The notes under the pieces are model-generated. The model searched no databases. It saw only the letters and a list, made by a program, of their open reading frames with translations, and had not been told where the DNA came from. Positions 33,964-42,954 of a stretch of 64,000 nucleotides of DNA are shown one piece after another. Source of the stretch: Hyphomicrobiales bacterium (GTDB taxonomy: Bacteria; Pseudomonadota; Alphaproteobacteria; Rhizobiales; Rhizobiaceae); contig UEIJ01000027.1 of NCBI GenBank assembly GCA_900470195.1, forward strand, positions 19,725 to 83,724, given 5' to 3'. Within the stretch, counting starts at the first letter, position 1. Each line of letters begins with the position of its first letter. The position numbers were made by a program, and so were the translations under genes.

Positions 33964-36024
33964 ATGCCCATGCGCGATCCGCGTTACGACATCCTATTCG
34001 AACCAATCCAGATCGGCCCGGTCACTGCGCCCAATCGCTTTTATCAGGTGCCGCATTGCAGCGGCATGGGCCATCGCTATCCCGATGCTGATCGCCACAT
34101 GCGCCGTATGAAGGCGGAGGGCGGTTGGGGCGTCATCGCCACACAGGAAACCGAAATCCACCCTACCTCCGATATCACCCCGTCCAACCAGGGAAGGCTT
34201 TGGGACGACAAGGACATTCCCCGCCTTGTCCAGTTGACCGAGGCCGTGCATGAACAGGGAAGCCTCGCAGCCATCCAATTGGTACACAATGGCATCCACA
34301 TAGCCAACCGCCTGACGCGACTTTCGCCAATTGGGCCATCGGACATTATGGTCGATGTGGAAGACCCGGTTCAGGCGCGTGCTATGGATAAAAGCGACAT
34401 AGCCCAGTTCCGCAAATGGCATCGCGATGCAGCGTTGCGCGCCAAGCGGGCAGGATTCGACATCATTTATGTCTATGCCGGTCACGACATGACGCTTCTC
34501 CAGCATTTTCTGCTTAACCGCTATAACAAGCGCACCGATGAATATGGTGGTAGCTTTGAAAACCGGCTGCGTCTTTTCCGCGAGGTTATTGCAGACACTC
34601 GCGATGCTGTGGGCGATAAATGCGCCATTGCCGTGCGGTTTGCCGTGGAGGAGTTTCTGGGCGCTGGAGGGCTGACCCATGATGGTGAAGGGCGCGATGT
34701 TATAGCAGCGCTGGCCGACGAACCCGACCTCTGGGACGTTAACCTATCCAATTGGTCGAACGACAGTCAAACCTCCCGGTTTTCGCAAGAAGGATTTCAA
34801 GAGGACTTCGTTTCCTTTGTGAAACCTCTCACGTCAAAACCCGTTGTCGGCGTGGGCCGCTATACCTCTCCCGACGCGATGGTGCGGGCAATCAAAAAAG
34901 GCATTTTCGACCTGATCGGCGCGGCCCGTCCGTCGATTGCCGATCCCTTTCTGCCGGCGAAAATTCGCGAGGGCCGCATCGATGACATCCGGGAATGCAT
35001 CGGATGTAATATCTGCACGGCAAGCGATAATACCGTCGCACCGATGCGCTGCACGCAAAACCCCACCATAGGTGAAGAATGGCGCAAGGGTTGGCACCCG
35101 GAAATCATTCCGCCTCTTCAGGAGCCGCAATCGGTGCTGGTCGTGGGAGGGGGGCCAGCCGGATTGGAAGCGGCGCGCGCTATGGCGCAGCGTGGCGCGG
35201 ATGTGATGCTGGCCGATGCGGCGCAGGAATGGGGCGGTCGTGTCGCACAGGAGTGCCGCCTTCCTGGCCTCGCCGCTTGGGGCCGCGTGCGCGATTGGCG
35301 TCTTGGGCAACTACAACAGGCGCCGAACGCGCAACTCTATCTTGATAGCCGGCTTAGTGCGGCAGATATCCTTTCTTACGGCGTCCCGCATGTGGCAATT
35401 GCCACGGGCGCACGCTGGCGTGACGATGGTGTTGGCCGGGTTCATCGTGACCCCCTCGATTACCTCGCCGAAGGTACCACTGCCGGCGTTAACGCGCTCC
35501 TCGAAAACGGCGTGAATGCGCTTGCGAACGATGGCCCGGTCGTCGTTTTCGACGATGATCGTTATTATATGGCAAGCGTTCTTGCAGAACTTATCGCTTC
35601 GTCAGGGCGAGCCGTGACTTTCATCACCCCTGCCTCGATTGTTGCGCCATGGACCGAACACACGCTCGAACAAAGCCGCGTGCAACGACGCCTGATTGAA
35701 AAGGGCATCGAGATTATCCCGTTGCATCAGCTTGCGGGACGCACGAACGATACGCTCGATATCGTCTGCTCCTATTCCGGGAAAATTCGCGCTATTGACT
35801 GTGCAACGCTGGTTCCGGTCACGGCGCGTCTGCCAAACGACCAGCTCTGGCATGATCTCCTGGCCTTGAAACATCAATGGATGGACCATGGTTTAGAGAC
35901 GGTCGAGCGCATTGGTGACTGCCTGTCCCCGGGTATCATCGCAGCCGCGACCTATGCGGGGCATGGTTATGCGAGAAGCCGTAGTTCCCAACCACTGGAA
36001 GCCGACTATGATATTTATCGGTGA
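33964..36024 (+). CDS. NADH:flavin oxidoreductase with 4Fe-4S site, N-demethylase type (DgcA/TMADH-like)
   Basis: A 686-residue three-part enzyme: N-terminal old-yellow-enzyme FMN barrel (about 1-340), a 4Fe-4S binding cluster C345-x2-C348-x2-C351-x11-C363 (CIGCNIC), and C-terminal nucleotide-binding domains with VLVVGGGPAGLEAARAMA (about 396-413). This is the build of trimethylamine/dimethylamine dehydrogenase and of the dimethylglycine and stachydrine demethylases found in Rhizobiales. Electrons would go to an electron-transfer flavoprotein. The BetI-like neighbour supports a betaine-derived substrate. The methylated amine itself cannot be named from sequence. Two ATGs (33964, 33970) are possible. 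Confidence 0.88.
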   Translation: MPMRDPRYDILFEPIQIGPVTAPNRFYQVPHCSGMGHRYPDADRHMRRMKAEGGWGVIATQETEIHPTSDITPSNQGRLWDDKDIPRLVQLTEAVHEQGSLAAIQLVHNGIHIANRLTRLSPIGPSDIMVDVEDPVQARAMDKSDIAQFRKWHRDAALRAKRAGFDIIYVYAGHDMTLLQHFLLNRYNKRTDEYGGSFENRLRLFREVIADTRDAVGDKCAIAVRFAVEEFLGAGGLTHDGEGRDVIAALADEPDLWDVNLSNWSNDSQTSRFSQEGFQEDFVSFVKPLTSKPVVGVGRYTSPDAMVRAIKKGIFDLIGAARPSIADPFLPAKIREGRIDDIRECIGCNICTASDNTVAPMRCTQNPTIGEEWRKGWHPEIIPPLQEPQSVLVVGGGPAGLEAARAMAQRGADVMLADAAQEWGGRVAQECRLPGLAAWGRVRDWRLGQLQQAPNAQLYLDSRLSAADILSYGVPHVAIATGARWRDDGVGRVHRDPLDYLAEGTTAGVNALLENGVNALANDGPVVVFDDDRYYMASVLAELIASSGRAVTFITPASIVAPWTEHTLEQSRVQRRLIEKGIEIIPLHQLAGRTNDTLDIVCSYSGKIRAIDCATLVPVTARLPNDQLWHDLLALKHQWMDHGLETVERIGDCLSPGIIAAATYAGHGYARSRSSQPLEADYDIYR

Positions 36025-36092
36025 GAAATTACCAGTGGCTAGCGTCTCCATTACGCCAAAGATTGTTCACTAAACCGAGCCAGTTTCGTTCC

Positions 36093-36896
36093 ATGAAAAT
36101 GTTTCAAGTCGACGCCTTCACCGACCATCTCTTTAGAGGAAACCCTGCCGCAGTTCTCGTTCTCGATAACTGGCTGCCAGACGCCCTGATGCTGGCGATC
36201 GCTCAGGAAAATAACCTTGCCGAAACGGCCTTTGTCAAAGCTCTTCCAGACGGAGCATGGGATCTGCGCTGGTTCGCTCCAGCGCATGAGGTCGATTTCT
36301 GCGGGCACGCCACTCTTGCTGCAGCCCATGTTTTATTCTCGAAATCTCCGTCGATAGCGCTGCTCCTGTTCCATACCAGGATTGGAGAGTTACGTGTATC
36401 GAAAGTGGCAAACGGATATCGTCTTGATGTTCCGTGTCTGTCGCCCGAATTTATCGAAACATTGCCAGAGGAAATAGTCGGCATCTTTGCGGAGCCTCCC
36501 AATTGCATTTTCCGTAACTTCGAGAATATTTTTGTTGATCTGGGTAGTGCTGATGCCGTGCGCAACTTTACTCCTGATTTGACGGCCATTGCCCGTCTTG
36601 GTTCTGTCGGACTTGTCGTCACTGGAAAGGAAGAGGAGGCGGAAAAGGCGCATTTCGTCTCACGCTATTTTGCTCCCGGTGCCGGTATTCCGGAAGACCC
36701 GGTCACGGGATCGATCCATGCAACGCTTATGCCCTACTGGGCATCGCGGTTGGGGCGGACGAAGCTAAAGGCATATCAGGCGTCCGCACGTGGTGGCTGG
36801 ATCGACTGTGAACTGACCGGAGATCGCGTTTTCTTGGTAGGGAACGCCGTGACCTTCATGGAAGCTACGATTTCCCTTCCGGAAACGCAGCCCTGA
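36093..36896 (+). CDS. PhzF-family isomerase/epimerase
   Basis: A 267-residue PhzF-fold protein. The family glutamate is in NNLAETAFV (about E45), with FCGHATLAAAHVLF and EDPVTGSIHATL further on. PhzF enzymes catalyse proton shifts or isomerisation on small hydroxy acids, amino acids or aromatics (trans-2,3-dihydro-3-hydroxyanthranilate in phenazine synthesis); most family members have unknown substrates. The start is ATG 36093 (MKMFQVDAFT), 68 bp after the flavoprotein stop. It may act in the same catabolic route or be unrelated. Confidence 0.85.
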   Translation: MKMFQVDAFTDHLFRGNPAAVLVLDNWLPDALMLAIAQENNLAETAFVKALPDGAWDLRWFAPAHEVDFCGHATLAAAHVLFSKSPSIALLLFHTRIGELRVSKVANGYRLDVPCLSPEFIETLPEEIVGIFAEPPNCIFRNFENIFVDLGSADAVRNFTPDLTAIARLGSVGLVVTGKEEEAEKAHFVSRYFAPGAGIPEDPVTGSIHATLMPYWASRLGRTKLKAYQASARGGWIDCELTGDRVFLVGNAVTFMEATISLPETQP

Positions 36897-37259
36897 TGGC
36901 GTCAGAGCTTTGAGATGCTGACGCATATTGGATCCATAATGACATGGTGGTTGCGATCAACTTTCACATTGGCAGCGAAGCCGCGTTTCTTGAGAACTGA
37001 GGACCCGGTTGGCGATTGTTGCTGAAAGGCGGGGCTGTCCGTCGAACGTGCTCACGGTCATTCGTTACGGTCACATGGGATATGAGTGCAGTTTGTATCA
37101 CCTGCATGTCCTCTGACGCCTGGCCTCGGTCAAGATTTCGCAGCCTGAAAACAAACGCCGTCCCCTTCGGCATCACATGTTATATCCCGAATACGGTCGC
37201 GTGCGTTGTCGCTTATAAAGCAGAAGCTGAAAATCGTACGGATCAATAAATCAAGAATA
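36897..37259. other. Gene-free gap between phzF-like gene and virB11
   Basis: A 363-bp convergent gap. Short open frames on both strands show no family resemblance. No clear intrinsic terminator is visible. It marks the left end of the virB operon; there is no virB12 here. Confidence 0.3.
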
Positions 37260-38267
37260 TCACTCTTGGTGTCGCGCAAAGAAAATTTCCGAAACGCCAC
37301 GCTTGCCGCCCTCCCGTCGTAACTGAATGACAATTGGGATCACCATGCGGATATAGGACAGGAGGTCCTGCTTTGCATATCCGCCCGAAAGACCGGCTTG
37401 CATCATCATCATGGCAATCTGTTCATATGCACCCAGGGGCGTGTCGGCATGAACCGTGGACATGGAACCGGGATGGCCCGTGTTGATCGCGCGCAAGAAC
37501 GAAAATGCCTCGGCGCCGCGGATTTCGCCGACAAAAAGTCGATCGGGCCGCATACGCAGCGAAGCTTCGAGCAAATGTTGGATCGTGACGTCAGCCGTTC
37601 CCTGGCCGCCCTTCGATGCGATGAGATGAACACAATTTCTCTGTGGTGGAAACAGTTCACGCGTATCTTCTAGTGTGAGGATTCTCTCTTGCGGATGCAC
37701 CGATTTCAGGCACGCGTTTAGGAATGTGGTTTTCCCAGACGATGTTCCTCCACTGATGAGGATTGATATGCGTTGCGTGATCGCAGTATGAATAAAGTCA
37801 TATATCCTATTTTCTTGCAGATAACCTATGAGTTGTCGGTCAATACCGCTCAACCCTCCGACCGCTACAGAAACTTTATCGAGCGATCCACTGTCTCGAT
37901 ATTGTTCCAGGTCCATATTATTGACGACCTGTTTACGGATGGAGATAGAGCCCCCTTCGGGGGCTGCTGGGGGAAGAACCACCTGGATACGCTCACCGGT
38001 CGGGAGTGCGGCGCTGAGGATGGGAGCGGACTTGCTGATAAACTGGTCGGTCGAACCGGCAACGCGCTCGCCTATATTCTGGATTTCTGCTGCGGTTAGA
38101 ACGTCAATTGCATGAAACTGCATGTGATCGGCACCGAGGCGCTCAATGTAGACGTGGCCGGGTCTGTTTACTGCGATTTCAACGACTTTGGGATCATCGA
38201 GAAACTGTCTCAAAGGTTCTAATGCTCGCTCGAGGAAATAATGCTTGCTTTGTTTCGCCCCCAGCAA
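37260..38267 (-). CDS. virB11: Type IV secretion ATPase VirB11
   Basis: A 335-residue hexameric ATPase on the inner face of the inner membrane, energising assembly and substrate transfer. Walker A GGTSSGKTT (173-181), the Asp box LEDTRELF, the Walker B-like RLFVGEIRG and the His box TGHPGSMSTVHAD are present. The start is a TTG at 38267, 2 bases after the virB10 stop, with a G-rich ribosome site in the end of virB10. Sequence looks closer to the conjugation (IncN/Trw) VirB11 proteins than to what I remember of Brucella VirB11. Last gene of the operon. Confidence 0.93.
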   Translation of the reverse strand: MLGAKQSKHYFLERALEPLRQFLDDPKVVEIAVNRPGHVYIERLGADHMQFHAIDVLTAAEIQNIGERVAGSTDQFISKSAPILSAALPTGERIQVVLPPAAPEGGSISIRKQVVNNMDLEQYRDSGSLDKVSVAVGGLSGIDRQLIGYLQENRIYDFIHTAITQRISILISGGTSSGKTTFLNACLKSVHPQERILTLEDTRELFPPQRNCVHLIASKGGQGTADVTIQHLLEASLRMRPDRLFVGEIRGAEAFSFLRAINTGHPGSMSTVHADTPLGAYEQIAMMMMQAGLSGGYAKQDLLSYIRMVIPIVIQLRREGGKRGVSEIFFARHQE

Positions 38268-38269
38268 TG

Positions 38270-39409
38270 CTATTTGCCCCCGCGTTCACGTTGAATATCC
38301 TTTATCGCTTCTGTCACCGGGTCGTCGTACATCGCGGAAAAATCGAGATCCTGGCGCACGAAAATGAAGATGCGTTCGCCTTGTTGAACGCTGATTGTCG
38401 GCTTAATGCGCAGACTATCGCTCAGAGCGGTGTTCGCCATCTGGCTGAACGTCTGTGCGATAGTTTGGCGCGCCAGCGCTTCAGCCTGCTGTGCGCCATC
38501 ATTGCTCTGGCTGGATGTATTATTGCTTCCATACCCCATCAGATAGCTTGCGCCAGCGCCCACGACGGACAGCATGATCGATGCGCCAAACCTTTCGCGC
38601 CATTTTTTGTCGACAATGCCTGTGAGACCAGAACGTCCAAGACTGTCACTGCCGATCGAGTTCAGGCGGACAGAGACGCCATCGTCGCGTAGCAAACGCG
38701 TCCATATCACGAATATTCGGGTTTGGCCGGTCATGACATCGCTCTGATACTCTCCGATGAGGCGGGTTCCGGCGGGAATGAGAACGCGGCGTCCGTCAAA
38801 GGAATAGACATTTTCTGACGTAATAGCGCGAATCTGTCCCGGTAGATCGCTTACAATCGCCGTTTCTAGAATGCCAGGGATCAATGTCCCTTCAGGCACA
38901 ACAGCATCAATGCGCTTTATCTTTGTTGCTTTCGCGCTCCGTGTTTCCATGGTTGAGGCCGTCGCCAAAAACTTACTGTTGCTATCACTTCCCGCCACAC
39001 TTGGTCCTGCGTCGGTTCCTCCACCATCGCCGGATGCAACCGCTTGGGAGTGGTCAATCTCAATCAGTTTGGACTTAAAACGTTGCGGAAATTCCTCGAC
39101 GGTCTGAGGTGCTGCTGGCTCCTCCAACGGGGGCGGTGGTGGAAGGTTGATTACTTCGGGCTGGGGAGTAACTGGCTGTTCCACCTTGCGGGTGAACGAA
39201 GGCGGACGGAAGGTATTCGTGTTGAATTGTTCATCCCCGTTCAACAGATTTTCGGGCTTGTTTGATGGCTTCAGGATAAAATAGACCATCGCGACGCCTG
39301 CCAGCAGAAATATTGCCATTGCAGCCTTCTGATTGCGCTTGGCATTCTTGTCGCTGACGTTGGCCTCGTCCACGGAGGACAAGGCTTCAAGTTCTGGAGA
39401 CTGTTTCAT
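38270..39409 (-). CDS. virB10: Type IV secretion core-complex protein VirB10
   Basis: A 379-residue protein that spans both membranes: cytoplasmic N-terminus, one inner-membrane helix (about 28-46), a proline-rich periplasmic stretch (INLPPPPPLEEP), and the C-terminal beta-barrel/antenna domain (about 180-379) with LPGQIRAITSENVYSFDGRR and IPAGTRLIGEY. It forms the outer-membrane core with VirB7 and VirB9. Its ATG overlaps the virB9 stop by 4 bases. Confidence 0.95.
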   Translation of the reverse strand: MKQSPELEALSSVDEANVSDKNAKRNQKAAMAIFLLAGVAMVYFILKPSNKPENLLNGDEQFNTNTFRPPSFTRKVEQPVTPQPEVINLPPPPPLEEPAAPQTVEEFPQRFKSKLIEIDHSQAVASGDGGGTDAGPSVAGSDSNSKFLATASTMETRSAKATKIKRIDAVVPEGTLIPGILETAIVSDLPGQIRAITSENVYSFDGRRVLIPAGTRLIGEYQSDVMTGQTRIFVIWTRLLRDDGVSVRLNSIGSDSLGRSGLTGIVDKKWRERFGASIMLSVVGAGASYLMGYGSNNTSSQSNDGAQQAEALARQTIAQTFSQMANTALSDSLRIKPTISVQQGERIFIFVRQDLDFSAMYDDPVTEAIKDIQRERGGK

Positions 39410-40218
39410 CTGTTGCCGCTCCTTCCTCGCATGCGCGCTAGTGGATCAGGGGTAGGGCCCAGAATGTCTGGATCTGGTGCGGCAAAATCCGGCTTTCTCA
39501 GATTGAATATGCATATCCACTGATCGCCGTCACGCAACGTGTACTGTGTGGCCGTTCCGTCCAGCACAAGATATTCGCCTTCCTTGCGGAAATTCCGGAG
39601 TGTTTCGGAGAAATTGCTATTCACAGCGAAGATTGCCGGCGTCCGTCCAGTGAATTTAAAGAATGTCTTCTTACCGTCATCGAAAACCATCGACGGCTTC
39701 AGCTTCGTATCGCCGGTAAACGAGTAGTCCAGATTGACGTTTGCTTTGTCAATCGCCGAGATGTTGGGATTGGCAGCACGAAATTCAGCCTCCTTGCGGA
39801 TTGCCGCATTGACGTCCTTTTCAGGATAAATGAACCGAACGCCAAAGATCTTCTTCCCGGCTTCGGGGGCATAGTCATACAACTCAAGAAAATAGATCCG
39901 CTTTGTTGTAACGACGTTCATATTTGTCACGACGTTTTTCGCTGTCGGCTTGACGAATAGAATGTTGCCCTTCTCGACCGGAGCGACCTGCCAGCTGTCC
40001 GTATCGCCGAGGGAAATGGTCTCGAACTTCTCGTCTTCATCAAAGATGATCATTGTCGATATCCCATATGTCGCGGAAATTCTGACGACATTATTCGGCT
40101 GATACACGACACTGGTCACACGCGGATCGAGAGAACCGGGACGGGGCGTTTCGGAGCCGTAGGCATAGGGAAAAATGGCGGCTGAGAAGACTGCCGTCAA
40201 AAAGAGGAGCCTTCTCAT
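39406..40218 (-). CDS. virB9: Type IV secretion core-complex protein VirB9
   Basis: A 270-residue periplasmic protein with signal peptide (about 1-21, ending YAYGSE). The N-terminal domain has DPRVTSVVYQPNNVVRIS and the C-terminal domain has the VirB9 segment LDYSFTGDTKLKP and FKFTGRTPAIFAV. It builds the outer part of the core complex with VirB7 and VirB10. The start overlaps the virB8 stop. Confidence 0.95.
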   Translation of the reverse strand: MRRLLFLTAVFSAAIFPYAYGSETPRPGSLDPRVTSVVYQPNNVVRISATYGISTMIIFDEDEKFETISLGDTDSWQVAPVEKGNILFVKPTAKNVVTNMNVVTTKRIYFLELYDYAPEAGKKIFGVRFIYPEKDVNAAIRKEAEFRAANPNISAIDKANVNLDYSFTGDTKLKPSMVFDDGKKTFFKFTGRTPAIFAVNSNFSETLRNFRKEGEYLVLDGTATQYTLRDGDQWICIFNLRKPDFAAPDPDILGPTPDPLARMRGRSGNR

Positions 40219-40910
40219 TCTTTGCCTCCTTCGGTGACCGTTTCCTGATCGCGCCGGTAATTATAGACCTGGAAGCCAAGAGGATTTTCGAAACGCCATT
40301 CGTTGGTGGCGGGTTCGGTCGTATAGCGATAGCGCACTACAGATATAAAGTGCTTCGTTCTGGCATCGGTGTCGGACTTCTCGGTCGTGGAAAAACGAAC
40401 GAGCGCGGTCGATTCATTCGGGAATGTGACGGATTTCACATCGACATATACCTGTTTGTACTGTCCATAGACACGAGCCGGATTGTTAGGGTTCGTGCTG
40501 CTATATTGGTTCTGCAGCTCGCGAGCGGCGTCACCGGTCGATAACAGCGCCGCGATGCCATAATTGTCGCTGATCGCATAAGGGTCGTAGCCCTCACGGG
40601 TTCGAATGTAGCGTACGACATTAGCCTGCGTGATGGCGCGCGACTCTGTCAGATCCTGCGGCTTGGTCAGGCCGCTTTTGGTTTCAATGTAGCCCGTATT
40701 TTTATCAACGACCACGATGACCGGTTCGAAGGATTTCAGCGGAACCAGCATAACGAGCGCAAGCAGCGCACAAATTGACATCAACCCGAATATCATGGTC
40801 ACAAACCACGCAAGGGTTCTTGATCGCTTGGCTTTCCGGACGATTTCGTTTTCCCAACGGTCGCCATCCTGAAAGTAACTTCTCAATGCAGCTTCTTTTG
40901 AATCAGTCAT
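40215..40910 (-). CDS. virB8: Type IV secretion inner-membrane protein VirB8
   Basis: A 231-residue bitopic protein: short cytoplasmic N-terminus, one membrane helix (about 32-56), and an NTF2-like periplasmic domain with YDPYAISDNYGIAALL and FTTxEKS-like strands. VirB8 nucleates assembly of the inner-membrane complex. It begins 33 bp after virB6, leaving no room for a virB7 gene at its usual place. Confidence 0.95.
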   Translation of the reverse strand: MTDSKEAALRSYFQDGDRWENEIVRKAKRSRTLAWFVTMIFGLMSICALLALVMLVPLKSFEPVIVVVDKNTGYIETKSGLTKPQDLTESRAITQANVVRYIRTREGYDPYAISDNYGIAALLSTGDAARELQNQYSSTNPNNPARVYGQYKQVYVDVKSVTFPNESTALVRFSTTEKSDTDARTKHFISVVRYRYTTEPATNEWRFENPLGFQVYNYRRDQETVTEGGKE

Positions 40911-40943
40911 GATCTAGCCGATAAGTTTCGTGGATGTGCGGTC

Positions 40944-41963
40944 TCACTGGGGCAGACTGTTGTTGCGTATCCTGTTCTGCATTGCTTCCATTTCGCCGCG
41001 GCGGATCGGCGAAATGTAGGAGCGGCTGTCGCGATAAAAACGCGAGCCTCTGCCCAAATAGGGACTGTTTGCCGTGCCGGTCCGCGCAATTTGAGGGGAA
41101 GTGGCAAAACCGGGGATGTGTTCGATTTTTCTGGTGAACCTGCTTATCCCCGTGGATACACCGCTCGCGATTCCTCGGGCAAGTGCATGAATATTGGCCA
41201 CAACGAATGCACCAGCAGCGCACAGCAGAAGAAAGCCACGCATGTCAATTAAAGTGATCGTTGTAGAGTCGGCGCCAAGCAGCCGGTTTAAATCCGGATC
41301 GATTGCTTCAAGGAGGAAGGCGCAAATGACGTAGAGAAATAGCGGAAGCATTGCATATAGGAGCAATTGCTGAAACCAGGCCCGGCCAATTCCGCGGGAT
41401 TGTTCAAACAGCATGCAGGCAATGAAAATGGGAGCTGTCCCAATCAGTATCCAGGTTACGACCTTGGCCAGCAGCAGTATAGAGAGCGCCAAGCCGATAA
41501 AGGATAAGGCGACAGCGAGTATCAACAGGCCGACGAGTGATGGCAGGACCGCCAGGTATCCGCCTTTATGGGCATAGGCATCGGCAGCGAGGTTGGCGCA
41601 TTTCCAGATGAGCGACAATCCAGTGGTTACGTTGTTGACGTTGGTTCCGAGGATATTCAGTAATGTTGTCCCAAGCTCCTTCGGAGTCTCGTTCAGCCAA
41701 CTATAGATGGAGTTGTTGACATAACCCCAGTTCCTGATCAGCACGAAGATGACAATCATACGAATTAGCCGGCCGACCACCGTAGCTACAGTAATTTGCG
41801 ACGTACCCATTATGAGCTGCAGGCCGTAATAGATGACGTAAGCGGTCAGCAACACATTGAGCAAAGGCGAAATCTGGTTGCTGATAATGCTGTAGGCTTG
41901 GTCGGAAAATGTGGCGCCGGTCTGGTCCACCCGATCCAGTATATCACCCAGAAAGTCGCTCAT
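40944..41963 (-). CDS. virB6: Type IV secretion inner-membrane protein VirB6
   Basis: A 339-residue polytopic membrane protein with six or more helices and the conserved VirB6 core (residues about 30-260, including a central hydrophobic region near KVVTWILIGTAPIFIACML). It forms the inner-membrane channel base. The C-terminal 75 residues are charged and probably cytoplasmic. It follows the small lipoprotein gene by 14 bp. Confidence 0.93.
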   Translation of the reverse strand: MSDFLGDILDRVDQTGATFSDQAYSIISNQISPLLNVLLTAYVIYYGLQLIMGTSQITVATVVGRLIRMIVIFVLIRNWGYVNNSIYSWLNETPKELGTTLLNILGTNVNNVTTGLSLIWKCANLAADAYAHKGGYLAVLPSLVGLLILAVALSFIGLALSILLLAKVVTWILIGTAPIFIACMLFEQSRGIGRAWFQQLLLYAMLPLFLYVICAFLLEAIDPDLNRLLGADSTTITLIDMRGFLLLCAAGAFVVANIHALARGIASGVSTGISRFTRKIEHIPGFATSPQIARTGTANSPYLGRGSRFYRDSRSYISPIRRGEMEAMQNRIRNNSLPQ

Positions 41964-41977
41964 CTCATACCCCCGAT

Positions 41978-42190
41978 CTATTGGGCCGTCATTGCATTTA
42001 TCGCTGCCTGGGCGGTGGCGCCGTCACCGTTGACGAGCGCCATTGGCCCGCAATCCCGCCGGGAATCTTCAGCGAACGATGTAAGATTAGCTGGGCGTTT
42101 ACACGGAGCGGTTTTTTCTTTAACCGCTCCGCATCCAGTTAAAATATTTGCTGCTATAAATAAAGCAAAGATTCCGTATGTCGGTTTCAT
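41978..42190 (-). CDS. Small lipoprotein, VirB7-like or entry-exclusion (Eex)-like
   Basis: A 70-residue lipoprotein: signal peptide with lipobox ILTG-C at about C20, then a short polar mature part with two further cysteines (PCKRP and RDCGP). It sits between virB5 and virB6, the slot where IncN and IncW plasmids carry eex, while the usual virB7 slot after virB6 is empty. The PCKRP segment faintly recalls VirB7. It may serve as VirB7, tethering VirB9 at the outer membrane, or as an exclusion protein; the sequence does not decide. Confidence 0.7.
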   Translation of the reverse strand: MKPTYGIFALFIAANILTGCGAVKEKTAPCKRPANLTSFAEDSRRDCGPMALVNGDGATAQAAINAMTAQ

Positions 42191-42194
42191 CTGA

Positions 42195-42908
42195 TTAATT
42201 TTCTTTATAGCTCATTGCGTCCATGCTGTTAAAAGTATTTGTAATATCTGTTCTGTTTCTGGATTCACTTGATGCCAGATTTCCATTCAGCACGCCGACT
42301 ATTTCGTTCAATATTTTTCCGTTCTGAACTTGCAATTGACTGTTTTGGTCTATAGACCCTTTGAGATCTTGAGTTTGTCCGATTTGCTGAGATGCTTGCT
42401 GTAACGATGCGTCCCTGGCTATGCTCGCCTTCAAGATACCGGCAATTATTGCACCGAGGTCGACTGTCGTCGTGGCTGATGCTTGAAGTGATGGATTTTT
42501 TGTTTTCCCGTCGCCCGGAGTGGCGGTAGTACCGAAAGTGACGGTTGCCATCTTCGATATATTATCTATCGCGGCCGTTGCCGCTTGACTGGCTAAGCTC
42601 GGCGTGCTGTTGGCGCTGGTGGAGGTCTGACCGGCTGCTGCGCTTGCCGTTTGGGAGTCCTTTGTGCGGTCTCCAGTAATCGCCTTCAGGGTTTTTTCAA
42701 CGGTGTCAAGTATTTTTTTATCTGTATCTAAAATATCGCTCGTATTCTTTGATATTTCCTTATCAGTCCCAAGAATTGATTTTGTAGTGTTGTCAATACT
42801 AAGGGTGTTTGCTTCCGTCGGAAGATCGAAAACAAAGAATGCCGACGCGTTTTGAGAGTATAGGAAAGGAGCTGCGATAAAACTTGTAAGCAATACAAAC
42901 TTTTTCAT
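42195..42908 (-). CDS. virB5: Type IV secretion minor pilin VirB5 (TraC-like)
   Basis: A 237-residue exported protein with signal peptide (about 1-21, ending QNASAF). The N-terminal half has heptad-like repeats of the kind KEISKNTSDILDTDKKIL, predicted helical coiled coil; the middle is rich in Ala, Ser and Thr; the C-terminal part has SSESRNRTDITN-like VirB5/TraC features. Start at ATG 42908 with GGAG upstream, 4 codons after another possible ATG at 42920. Base composition is visibly more AT-rich than virB4 or virB9. VirB5 is a pilus-tip protein that contacts target cells. Confidence 0.8.
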   Translation of the reverse strand: MKKFVLLTSFIAAPFLYSQNASAFFVFDLPTEANTLSIDNTTKSILGTDKEISKNTSDILDTDKKILDTVEKTLKAITGDRTKDSQTASAAAGQTSTSANSTPSLASQAATAAIDNISKMATVTFGTTATPGDGKTKNPSLQASATTTVDLGAIIAGILKASIARDASLQQASQQIGQTQDLKGSIDQNSQLQVQNGKILNEIVGVLNGNLASSESRNRTDITNTFNSMDAMSYKEN

Positions 42909-42954
42909 TTTGGTCTCCATTGTTAAAATCCTTAATTGGGGTCTATTGCTTCTT

